Position numbers and translations under genes: made by a program
NCBI GenBank assembly: GCA_937919295.1
Contig: CALFRX010000071.1
Location: forward strand, 1 to 16,662
Source of the DNA: an uncultured Peptococcaceae bacterium
Lineage (GTDB): Bacteria > Bacillota > Dehalobacteriia > UBA7702
DNA length: 16,662 bases
Direction: 5' to 3'
Shown here: piece by piece, positions 9,059 through 15,065 of the stretch
Numbering within the stretch: the first letter of the stretch is position 1
Layout: each line of letters starts with the position of its first letter
The notes under the pieces: generated by a model
What the model was told of the DNA's origin: nothing
Databases searched by the model: none
Seen by the model: only the letters and a program-made list of their open reading frames with translations

Positions 9059-9089
9059 TTACATTTTATCATCTCTAAAATCAATGTAA
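9059..9089. repeat. Inverted repeat spanning the eutH copy 1 promoter
   Basis: TTACATT (9059-9065) and AATGTAA (9083-9089) are perfect 7-bp inverted arms with a 17-bp gap. The left arm covers part of the -10 and the right arm most of the -35, so a dimeric regulator bound here would block RNA polymerase. The operator role is inference; the adjacent LuxR-type protein is a possible binder. Confidence 0.4.
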
Positions 9090-9090
9090 A
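9063..9090 (-). promoter_or_regulatory. Promoter of eutH copy 1
   Basis: On the minus strand TTTACA (9085-9090, 5 of 6 consensus positions) is 16 bp before TAAAAT (9063-9068, 5 of 6). Transcription would start near 9056, giving a leader of about 27 nt that contains the GGGGAGGA ribosome site. Confidence 0.6.
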
Positions 9091-9172
9091 TTCGCCGAAA
9101 AGACCAAATATCAACGAGACATGCACAAAAAAGGGAAAAAAAAGTGCGAAAATACTCCTTTTGTTCTATAGG

Positions 9173-9237
9173 TTTACCGGATTTACGAAAAAACTCCCTG
9201 CCGTTTTTTGGTAAAAACAGCAGGGGTTTCCGGTAAA
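9173..9237. repeat. Outer inverted repeat enclosing the eutH copy 2 terminator
   Basis: TTTACCGGA (9173-9181) and TCCGGTAAA (9229-9237) are perfect 9-bp inverted arms on either side of the terminator hairpin and its T tract. The distal arm is transcribed only when the terminator is read through. It may stabilise read-through RNA ends, but its function is unknown. Confidence 0.5.
9188..9225 (-). terminator. Intrinsic terminator after eutH copy 2
   Basis: Minus-strand arms CCCTGCTGTTTTT and AAAAACGGCAGGG pair over 13 bp with one G-U pair and a short loop. AG and then six T (9188-9193) follow. It ends the LuxR regulator-eutH copy 2 transcript about 80 bp after the stop codon and insulates eutH copy 1. 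Confidence 0.88.
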
Positions 9238-9305
9238 TGGCCGATTTTTAGTATAGCAAAGAAAGGTTGTTCAAACAGTTCTCTTGCGACAGCAAAGGAA
9301 CAAGA

Positions 9306-10529
9306 TTACTTTTGAATGGAGGTCCCTTCCTTGATCAATTCTTCCTTGGCCAGGGTTTTGGCAACAGGAACCGCGATCTTTGCCGCCAAAAGAATGCCAA
9401 AACAACCGCCGATGAACTTGCCGACCATAATCGGCAGCGCCAGGGAAGGCTGGTATAAATCGGTAAAGAGCAGATGGTCTCCAAGGAGGAAAGCGGCGCA
9501 AACGCTATAGGCAATACATTTGATCTTATCCTCCGGCGTCAGATCGCGGACAATACCGAGAAGAGCGATGACATTGGCGCTGGCCGCCAAAATCCCGGCC
9601 ATGGCCCGGATGGATAAGTGAAAGGAACGGCCAATCAGTGCCAGGGGTTTTTTCAGATACGTTTGCAGAATATAGACAAAGGGGAACGCCCCGGCCAGCA
9701 TGATCCCGATGGAGCAGGCAACTTCCGCCGCCCGGTATAAGTTGGTCTGATCGGCCATGATGGGATCAAACCCCCAGTAACCGAAAACTTCCGAAAAAAG
9801 GCCGGTACTGTACTCGATCATCGCCAGCACAAAAATGATGCGCAGGGTAAAATCCATAATATTGCCGAAAATAAGGAATCCTTTGATCAACGCTTTCGGC
9901 TTCCATTTTAACAAAATCAGGAGCAAAACGCTGATGATGATCAGCGGCAGTAAATTTTTTAAAATCAGGGCGAAGGAGAGACTCAGCTGATACGTGGCGT
10001 TAAGGTTTTTGCCAACAAACTCTCTGATCGCCGGCTGAGAAAAGGCGATAAAGAGACAGGAAGCGAAGACGCCCACGGGAATCGCCATAAAACCGGAGAT
10101 CGTGCCCAGAGCCAAATATTTTCTGTCTTCGTAGTGCAGGATCCTTAAAGCCACGGGAATGCTGAAGACAATGGTGGCTCCCCCCATATAACCGACGATC
10201 ATCGCCATGATCCAGCTTTCTTTCGTCGCCGCAATGGCTGCCGCCAGCTCGTAGCCGCCCATATCCGTGGCGATGATCGTCGTCGCCGCAATGGCAACGT
10301 CGGAGCCGATGGCCTCGTAGATGGGGCCGAAAAATTGTGTGATCATGCCGTCGATAAATGGCGCGGAGACTAAAATCGCCGCCACCGGCAGAAAAACCGT
10401 ACCAATCGTATCAAGACCTTCAAAGAACTTTTTACCCAAAGGATGGTCTTTATTGACGATCGAAACGATCACGCCGCATACGGCGCAAGCCATGATGATA
10501 TATACGATTGTTTTCTCAAATAGTTCCAT
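9306..10529 (-). CDS. EutH-family amine transporter, copy 2
   Basis: A 407-residue membrane protein, paralogue of the gene at 7782-9029. It has the same hallmarks at the same positions: DMGGYELA (89-96), GATIVFSIPVAL (117-128), RKYLALG (136-142), AFPFVY (281-286) and GDHLLF (350-355). The C-terminal tail is shorter and diverged (KEELIKEGTSIQK). The ATG at 10529 is preceded by GGAG at 9 nt. The LuxR-type gene ends 26 bp upstream with no promoter or terminator evident between them, so the two are probably co-transcribed and the regulator may respond to the transported compound. A strong terminator follows. EutH itself carries ethanolamine; the substrate here is not determined, because no catabolic eut gene is present. 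Confidence 0.9.
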   Translation of the reverse strand: MELFEKTIVYIIMACAVCGVIVSIVNKDHPLGKKFFEGLDTIGTVFLPVAAILVSAPFIDGMITQFFGPIYEAIGSDVAIAATTIIATDMGGYELAAAIAATKESWIMAMIVGYMGGATIVFSIPVALRILHYEDRKYLALGTISGFMAIPVGVFASCLFIAFSQPAIREFVGKNLNATYQLSLSFALILKNLLPLIIISVLLLILLKWKPKALIKGFLIFGNIMDFTLRIIFVLAMIEYSTGLFSEVFGYWGFDPIMADQTNLYRAAEVACSIGIMLAGAFPFVYILQTYLKKPLALIGRSFHLSIRAMAGILAASANVIALLGIVRDLTPEDKIKCIAYSVCAAFLLGDHLLFTDLYQPSLALPIMVGKFIGGCFGILLAAKIAVPVAKTLAKEELIKEGTSIQK

Positions 10530-10555
10530 CGAAATTCACTCCGTCTCCCCATCCT

Positions 10556-11356
10556 TTATTTTAACTGCAAATTCTTATCGGATATCGTCTCATTGAACAG
10601 CCGCATCAATCCCGCCCTGTTTTTTAAGCTCGTTTTTTCATAAATGCTCAGAATATGCTTTTTCATCGTACTCTCGGCGATGGAAAGCAGAATACAGATT
10701 TCATTGTTTTGGCGGCCTTCATAGATCAATGTCAGCACTTCCAGCTCACGATTGGTCAGATGATGCTTCTCCGCGATCCCGGCAACGATTTTATGGATGA
10801 TCTCCTGCCAGACAATGCCGTCGTCTTTTTCTCGCTGTCTTTCCTGGAAGAGGCGGAGGGCAAGATGATCTTTCAAGATATCGAGGATACGCACTTCAAC
10901 ATCGGTAAAGTCACCGTTTTCATAATTCCGCATCAGAATCACGCAGCCTTCGTAATGGAATTCGTAGGAAAGTACAATCATCAAGAAATACTGGATATCG
11001 TATAGCTTACAGTATTCCAAAAACGGTTCATTCAAAAAGGCCTCTTTTTTTAGGTAGTAATCGGAGAAACGAAAAACCTTGTTGAGCCCGGATTCAAAGA
11101 CCCAGCGCAAATTGACAAAATTTGTCTGCAGCCCCGGAACGTCGGTGACCTTCCGCTTTGTACCCATGCGATCGTGGTGAATAGGATATCCCAGGTGGTT
11201 TTCACCGTCGGGCAGGCAAAAGACGGAGTACTGGCAGGGAATGAAGGTATCGAGCATATTCAAAAAGAACTCCCGCATCTCGTCACGGTCCGTGATCCGA
11301 TTGACCTGATAAATTAAACTATTCAGATAATTCCAGTCAATTTCAGAAAAACTCAT
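10556..11356 (-). CDS. LuxR-type transcriptional regulator with GAF-like sensory half
   Basis: A 266-residue predicted cytoplasmic DNA-binding regulator. The C-terminal LuxR/GerE helix-turn-helix covers about 200-253: LTNRELEVLTLI, then NNEICILLSIAESTMKKHI, then NRAGL. The N-terminal 170 residues have mixed alpha/beta character resembling a GAF-type sensor fold (for example FIPCQYSVFCLPD and GCVILMRNYE). I see no phosphoacceptor receiver domain, so it is more likely a ligand-binding one-component regulator. The start at 11356 has GGAG 7 nt upstream. It leads a two-gene unit with eutH copy 2 and is divergent from the lipoprotein gene across 255 bp. Control of the eutH genes is inferred from position only. 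Confidence 0.88.
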   Translation of the reverse strand: MSFSEIDWNYLNSLIYQVNRITDRDEMREFFLNMLDTFIPCQYSVFCLPDGENHLGYPIHHDRMGTKRKVTDVPGLQTNFVNLRWVFESGLNKVFRFSDYYLKKEAFLNEPFLEYCKLYDIQYFLMIVLSYEFHYEGCVILMRNYENGDFTDVEVRILDILKDHLALRLFQERQREKDDGIVWQEIIHKIVAGIAEKHHLTNRELEVLTLIYEGRQNNEICILLSIAESTMKKHILSIYEKTSLKNRAGLMRLFNETISDKNLQLK

Positions 11357-11406
11357 AAAATGACTCCGTTTCCCCCACTAAAAACTACATTTACAAAATA
11401 ATCGGC

Positions 11407-11422
11407 ATTGCTTTTGCGCAAT
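11407..11422. repeat. Small inverted repeat in the LuxR gene leader
   Basis: ATTGC (11407-11411) and GCAAT (11418-11422) are perfect 5-bp arms 6 bp apart, about 50 bp before the LuxR-type start and downstream of its candidate -10. It could be an operator or an RNA hairpin. Such short arms can arise by chance. Confidence 0.2.
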
Positions 11423-11448
11423 TTCACAAAACAAGAATCACTATTTTC

Positions 11449-11454
11449 ATTATA
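11449..11454 (-). promoter_or_regulatory. Candidate -10 of the LuxR-eutH copy 2 unit
   Basis: A perfect TATAAT on the minus strand lies about 93 nt upstream of the LuxR-type start. No good -35 is present at 16-18 bp (best TTTTCT), so an activator may be needed if it is used. Confidence 0.35.
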
Positions 11455-11500
11455 AAGAAAAAAGATCACAAAGAAAATAGTCCTAAAGTTCTATTCCATC

Positions 11501-11554
11501 GCTGTTTTCCTCCATTTTGGGCCCATCATACACGCGAAGCACACAGAAAACAGC
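11501..11554. repeat. Widely spaced inverted repeat next to the lipoprotein promoter
   Basis: GCTGTTTTC (11501-11509) and GAAAACAGC (11546-11554) are perfect 9-bp inverted arms separated by 36 bp. The right arm ends one base before the -35 of the lipoprotein promoter. Paired sites of this kind can bind a regulator; the function here is unproven. Confidence 0.4.
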
Positions 11555-11555
11555 A

Positions 11556-11584
11556 TTGATTTCCTACTGACAATACACTATAAT
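11556..11584 (+). promoter_or_regulatory. Promoter of the small lipoprotein gene
   Basis: TTGATT (11556-11561, 4 of 6 consensus positions) and a perfect TATAAT (11579-11584) are exactly 17 bp apart. Transcription would start near 11591, about 20 nt before the ATG and just ahead of the AAGGAG ribosome site. Confidence 0.7.
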
Positions 11585-11611
11585 AAAAGAAGTTTCAGCA
11601 AAGGAGAAGAT

Positions 11612-11860
11612 ATGATGAAAAAAATTCTTTTGGCACTCCTCGCCGCACTGATGATTTTTGCCTTCAGCGCCTGTGGCAATACAGACGACCAGACAGGAAA
11701 AGATAATAACGAGGACAAGAAAGAAAACGTTGCCTCTGACAGCGATTTAAGTGCTGATGAAGAAAAACCCAGCTACACTTCGGACGGCGACCTCATTGAG
11801 GAAAAAGAACGTCCCGCCTCTGATTCAGACTTAACGGAAGACGGCGAGACCGCTAAATAA
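11612..11860 (+). CDS. Small acidic repeat lipoprotein
   Basis: An 82-residue predicted lipoprotein of no recognised family. A lysine-led hydrophobic signal peptide (MMKKILLALLAALMIFAFSA) ends in a lipobox with C21, so the mature part is about 62 residues anchored outside the membrane. That part is very polar and acidic and holds three copies of an SD(S/G)DL motif (42-46, 57-61, 70-74), each followed by Glu/Asp-rich sequence. An AAGGAG site lies 5 nt before the ATG at 11612; the next codon is also ATG and could be the start. It has its own promoter and terminator, so it is a single-gene unit between the two regulators. Cation binding or a sensing role is conceivable but nothing proves it. Confidence 0.8.
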   Translation: MMKKILLALLAALMIFAFSACGNTDDQTGKDNNEDKKENVASDSDLSADEEKPSYTSDGDLIEEKERPASDSDLTEDGETAK

Positions 11861-11878
11861 AGCAAAAAAAGGAAGAAA

Positions 11879-11923
11879 AAAGGAAAACCGGGAAATCGTT
11901 TCATACGGTTTACCTTTCTTTTT
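11879..11923 (+). terminator. Intrinsic terminator after the lipoprotein gene
   Basis: Arms AAAGGAAAACCG (11879-11890) and CGGTTTACCTTT (11906-11917) pair at 11 of 12 positions. The loop is 15 nt and CTTTTT follows (11918-11923). It lies 19 bp after the stop codon. Confidence 0.75.
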
Positions 11924-11938
11924 GGGAAAAATCAAGAA

Positions 11939-11968
11939 TTGCCGATGATGTCAATTATTATCTATTAA
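11939..11968 (+). promoter_or_regulatory. Weak candidate promoter of the AraC-type gene
   Basis: TTGCCG (11939-11944) and TATTAA (11963-11968) each match 4 of 6 consensus positions, 18 bp apart, in an AT-rich stretch before the gene. A transcript is needed here because a terminator lies just upstream, but other starts in the AT-rich stretch are possible. Confidence 0.25.
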
Positions 11969-12024
11969 TATTTTAACATATATTCTTTAGAATTGCATTG
12001 AGATATGAAAAAAGGGCGACTCCC

Positions 12025-13533
12025 ATGAAAAAAACGCTTCAATATTTTCTCAGAGGCAAAAACAACATCAATTATTACAATAATGTCGTGAACGGCCTTG
12101 TTACGATTATTTTTATATTCATCACAACCGAACTGGTACTTTGGGTTTCTTTAAGCCAAATCGTCAGCGACCGGGGACACCTGGCGCTGATGATTTTCGG
12201 TTTCTGCAATTTTATGCTCTTTAGCGGCAGTTTCTTCTATTATTGGACTTGCCGCAATTACGGCAAAGATATCGAAAATCTGCTGCCCTCCATCAACCGC
12301 TACCACCGCAGCTTTTTTTCCTTTCAAGATGAGATTCTTGTCGACTACGTATTGGCCCAGCTCTTAAAGGGAAAATATCCCCCGGAAAACTACGAGGAAT
12401 ATTTCGCGAACAATAGCACCTACGACTTTATCAACAGCGAATACCGGGTTGTGGTGATCATCCCTGAAAATGAATACGACAACAATGCCGAGGCTTTTCG
12501 TATTTGCTGCCTGGCCTTAAACGATATCGCCAAAGATTCCCTCTCCGTCTACATGCTGGAAATCGATACGATGCTCGTAGGCATCTGCTTCCCCAAATAC
12601 GGGCAATCTTTTGTCGTCAGCACCAACTGGTTGGAAATGACGCGGTTTTTTCAGTACGTTCAGGTGAAAGTAGAAGAAAACACCGACGTTCACTTGAATA
12701 TCGCCGCCGGCGGTCGCCATAAAGGCCTCGCCGCCCTGGCCAAAGCCTTTAACGAAGCCATGAGCGCCCATAGATACCAAGAAATCTTCAGCGACGATAA
12801 CTGCCTGGTTTTCTATAACAACATCAACTTCCCCGATCAGCCCGACGATAGCGTTTACGAAGACGACGATTGGTATGAAAGCGAACGGAAAATGCTCTAT
12901 GCCATCAATAACGGCGATTATGAAGCAGGGGAAGCAATCATCGACGAAATGTGCGCCATGATGAGCCATATCAGCAACCAATCATTCCAACTGATGAAGT
13001 ATAAAGCCTTCGGCCTCATCAATACGCTTACCATCGAATTGATGAAAAAGAGGACCTTAGACAATGAATTGATGAACATCAACGGCTGCTTTCATATCTC
13101 TCAATGTAAATCCGTCCATGAACTGACGCGTTCCGTCAGAATCATCTACAAAGCCATTGAGGCGGAACTGAAATCCCAGGAAAGCGAAGTCTCCGCCAAT
13201 ACGAACAAACGCGTGGCGGAAATCATGGCCTATATTCAAGAAAACCACACCAATACCGATTTAAATATTGTCTACGTCGCGGAACATTTTAATTTAACAC
13301 CGGCCTACCTCTCCCGGATTTTCAAAAAGGAAACCGGCGTTGGTCCCGCCGAATACCTACAGATGATCCGCATAGAAGCAGCAAAAAAATTGCTGCTTTC
13401 TTCCGATCTGACCATTCGGGAAATTTCCGAAATTGTCGGCTATCAGTACGTTCTCACCATGAACCGGGTATTCAAAAAAACGCTGGGCGTCACACCTTCC
13501 CAATACATTGCAGAGAACAAAAATGAAGCGTAA
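12025..13533 (+). CDS. Membrane-anchored AraC-family regulator lacking a sensor domain
   Basis: A 502-residue regulator. I use the ATG at 12025, which has AAGGG 8 nt upstream; a TTG at 11998 in the same frame adds only nine residues. Two hydrophobic segments (about 22-44 and 53-75) are joined by a loop of only about eight residues, so no extracellular ligand domain exists. A cytoplasmic region at about 140-265 resembles the degenerate GGDEF-like module of YesN-type regulators (AAGGRHKGLAALAKAFNEAM). The C-terminal AraC double helix-turn-helix is at about 396-496: VAEHFNLTPAYLSRIFKKE, then IREISEIVGYQYVLTMNRVF. The second helix departs from the usual SYFSRVF pattern. The gene precedes the phosphotransferase-methyltransferase operon on the same strand, with a terminator between, and is the likely local regulator of that operon. 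Confidence 0.9.
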   Translation: MKKTLQYFLRGKNNINYYNNVVNGLVTIIFIFITTELVLWVSLSQIVSDRGHLALMIFGFCNFMLFSGSFFYYWTCRNYGKDIENLLPSINRYHRSFFSFQDEILVDYVLAQLLKGKYPPENYEEYFANNSTYDFINSEYRVVVIIPENEYDNNAEAFRICCLALNDIAKDSLSVYMLEIDTMLVGICFPKYGQSFVVSTNWLEMTRFFQYVQVKVEENTDVHLNIAAGGRHKGLAALAKAFNEAMSAHRYQEIFSDDNCLVFYNNINFPDQPDDSVYEDDDWYESERKMLYAINNGDYEAGEAIIDEMCAMMSHISNQSFQLMKYKAFGLINTLTIELMKKRTLDNELMNINGCFHISQCKSVHELTRSVRIIYKAIEAELKSQESEVSANTNKRVAEIMAYIQENHTNTDLNIVYVAEHFNLTPAYLSRIFKKETGVGPAEYLQMIRIEAAKKLLLSSDLTIREISEIVGYQYVLTMNRVFKKTLGVTPSQYIAENKNEA

Positions 13534-13557
13534 CACGGTTTTCAAAAATAGCCCTTT

Positions 13558-13590
13558 TCTTCGAGACAAATTGCCTCGAAGATTTTTTTT
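13558..13590 (+). terminator. Intrinsic terminator after the AraC-type gene
   Basis: Arms TCTTCGAG (13558-13565) and CTCGAAGA (13575-13582) are perfectly complementary with a 9-nt loop, followed by eight T (13583-13590). It lies 24 bp after the stop codon. Confidence 0.92.
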
Positions 13591-13627
13591 GCAAAGAATT
13601 CGCATACAAAGTAGAACATAGTCAATT

Positions 13628-13653
13628 CTTGTCGAAACCCATCAAAACTTGTC
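13628..13653 (+). promoter_or_regulatory. CTTGTC direct repeat pair, candidate AraC-type binding site
   Basis: CTTGTC occurs at 13628-13633 and again at 13648-13653, exactly 20 bp apart, about two helical turns. The pair ends 39 bp upstream of the -35 of the next operon. AraC-family proteins typically bind direct repeats with this geometry. That the neighbouring AraC-type protein binds here is inference. Confidence 0.4.
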
Positions 13654-13692
13654 TACCTCATAAAATGATCTCCCGATATCAATTTTTGCTGA

Positions 13693-13721
13693 TTTTCATG
13701 TGGAAAATTTTGCGCTATGAT
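13693..13721 (+). promoter_or_regulatory. Promoter of the phosphotransferase-methyltransferase operon
   Basis: TTTTCA (13693-13698, 4 of 6) lies 17 bp before TATGAT (13716-13721, 5 of 6). The weak -35 fits an activator-dependent promoter. Transcription would start near 13728, inside the inverted repeat at 13725-13743. Confidence 0.5.
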
Positions 13722-13724
13722 GGT

Positions 13725-13743
13725 TTTGGTTCGATGAACCGAA
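13725..13743. repeat. Inverted repeat at the operon transcription start
   Basis: TTTGGTTCGATGAACCGAA has 8-bp arms (7 perfect pairs plus one G-T) around GAT. It begins four bases after the -10 hexamer, so it covers the expected transcription start. It could be a repressor operator or a short hairpin at the RNA 5' end. Confidence 0.5.
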
Positions 13744-13771
13744 TACGCAAAGAAGGAACAGGTGAACATTC

Positions 13772-15046
13772 ATGAAAGGCAAAAACTACTGTAAACTGCA
13801 TACGGAAGAGATGAAGCAGTACCCTCCTTTTACGTCCCAGTCGATATTAACGACAACCAGCGACGTTACCGCCATGGCCGCAAAGCTCAACGAAATGGCA
13901 GACTTTACCAAAGAGGGGTTTCTCTTCAACCAAGTCCGGGAAGTGGTGGAAAAGGCGTATGACATCGGCAAACTGGTCGAGGTCCACCAGCTTTTTGGCG
14001 GCTACATCAATACCACCTTCGGCATTTACACGGAAAAAGACGGCGCCATTGATACTTGGCTGATCCGCAAATATAAGCGGGGCAAAGAGCTTGATTCGTT
14101 GATGTTTGAACACAAATTGCTGATCCACGCCTATGACAACGGCTTTAGCTACGGCTGCCGCCCCATTGCCACCAAAAGCGGCGCGACCTACCACATAGAA
14201 AAAGAAGTCTACCCCACAGGGGAAGAAGACGGGATTTTCGCCGTCTTCAACTACCTTGATGGCGTTTCCACCTACACTTGGCTGGGTAACTGGGCAGAAC
14301 CGGAAATGCCGGAACATACCTTTTTAAGCGCCGCCCGCTCCATGGCGGAATTTCACAGCGCCATGAAAGGTTTCAATCCCGGGGGGCTCCACGGCGACAA
14401 CATCATGGACAACGAAGACATCACTGTCAACGACCTGATCGCAAAATTTCCCGAAACCCTGAAACGCTTCCGCAAGAACTACGCGGAATCCGGCTTCGAA
14501 AACGTCTTTACCGATTTTTTTGACAGCAACTACGACTACTATCAAAAGATGTGCGAAGCGTCAGTCATTCCCGCCGAAGATTATCAAAAGATGCACTATT
14601 GCGCCTGCCAGTGTGATTTCCATCCCGGTAATTTCAAATACGACGAAGCGGGGAACGTCACCGCCAGCTTCGATTACGATATGGCAAAAATGGATACCCG
14701 TCTCTTTGAAATCGGTCTCGGTATGCACTATTGCTTCGCTTCCTGGAAATGCAGCACCAACGGAATCATCCAATTGGAGAACGTCGAGAAGTTCATTCGG
14801 CAGTATAATGCGGAAATCAAAAACATCGGCGCCATCGAACCGCTGAATGAAACGGAAAAGAAATACCTCTACGAAGTTATGGTTCAGGGTACCCTTTACG
14901 ATATGGCTTGGTGCACTTCAGCCTGTGTCTATAACCCCAGCCTTGATCCTTACGAATACCTCTATTACATGCAGCACTTTTTATTCTCTTTGCAATGGCT
15001 GGAAGCCCATGAGGCCGAAGTCAGAGCCATCGCCGAGAAACTCTAA
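13772..15046 (+). CDS. APH/choline-kinase-fold phosphotransferase
   Basis: A 424-residue protein of the aminoglycoside phosphotransferase superfamily, which also holds choline, ethanolamine and homoserine kinases. The ATG at 13772 has AGGTG 7 nt upstream. About 65 residues precede the kinase core. The nucleotide loop FGGYINTTFGI is at 75-85 and the LIRKY strand with the possible ATP lysine at 97-101. The catalytic loop CQCDFHPGNFKY (279-290) gives D282 and N287, and metal-binding D301/D303 lie in SFDYDMAKMD. The usual histidine of the HxDxxxxN loop is Q280 here, set in a small cysteine cluster (C277, C279, C281). It is the first gene of an operon with an MttB-family methyltransferase 19 bp downstream, so a small amine or amino alcohol is a more likely substrate than an antibiotic. 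The exact substrate is unknown. Confidence 0.82.
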   Translation: MKGKNYCKLHTEEMKQYPPFTSQSILTTTSDVTAMAAKLNEMADFTKEGFLFNQVREVVEKAYDIGKLVEVHQLFGGYINTTFGIYTEKDGAIDTWLIRKYKRGKELDSLMFEHKLLIHAYDNGFSYGCRPIATKSGATYHIEKEVYPTGEEDGIFAVFNYLDGVSTYTWLGNWAEPEMPEHTFLSAARSMAEFHSAMKGFNPGGLHGDNIMDNEDITVNDLIAKFPETLKRFRKNYAESGFENVFTDFFDSNYDYYQKMCEASVIPAEDYQKMHYCACQCDFHPGNFKYDEAGNVTASFDYDMAKMDTRLFEIGLGMHYCFASWKCSTNGIIQLENVEKFIRQYNAEIKNIGAIEPLNETEKKYLYEVMVQGTLYDMAWCTSACVYNPSLDPYEYLYYMQHFLFSLQWLEAHEAEVRAIAEKL

Positions 15047-15065
15047 ATCAAAGGAGAAAATCATC

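Noticed and set aside
7782..10529. Part of an ethanolamine utilisation microcompartment operon
   Set aside because: No eutA, eutB, eutC or shell protein gene is visible on either side; only EutH-like transporters are present.
11385..11398. TGTAAAT-like motif shared by the LuxR leader and the eutH copy 1 promoter
   Set aside because: Only 7 AT-rich bases match and the contexts differ; this is expected by chance in AT-rich intergenic DNA.
13772..15046. Aminoglycoside resistance gene
   Set aside because: The fold is shared with metabolic kinases, the gene is in a methyltransferase operon, and the loop is atypical; resistance is unlikely.
14847..15065. 73-codon N-terminal extension of the MttB-family frame
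   Set aside because: It overlaps the end of the phosphotransferase gene in another frame and has no family similarity; the ATG at 15066 has a good ribosome site and a normal start.
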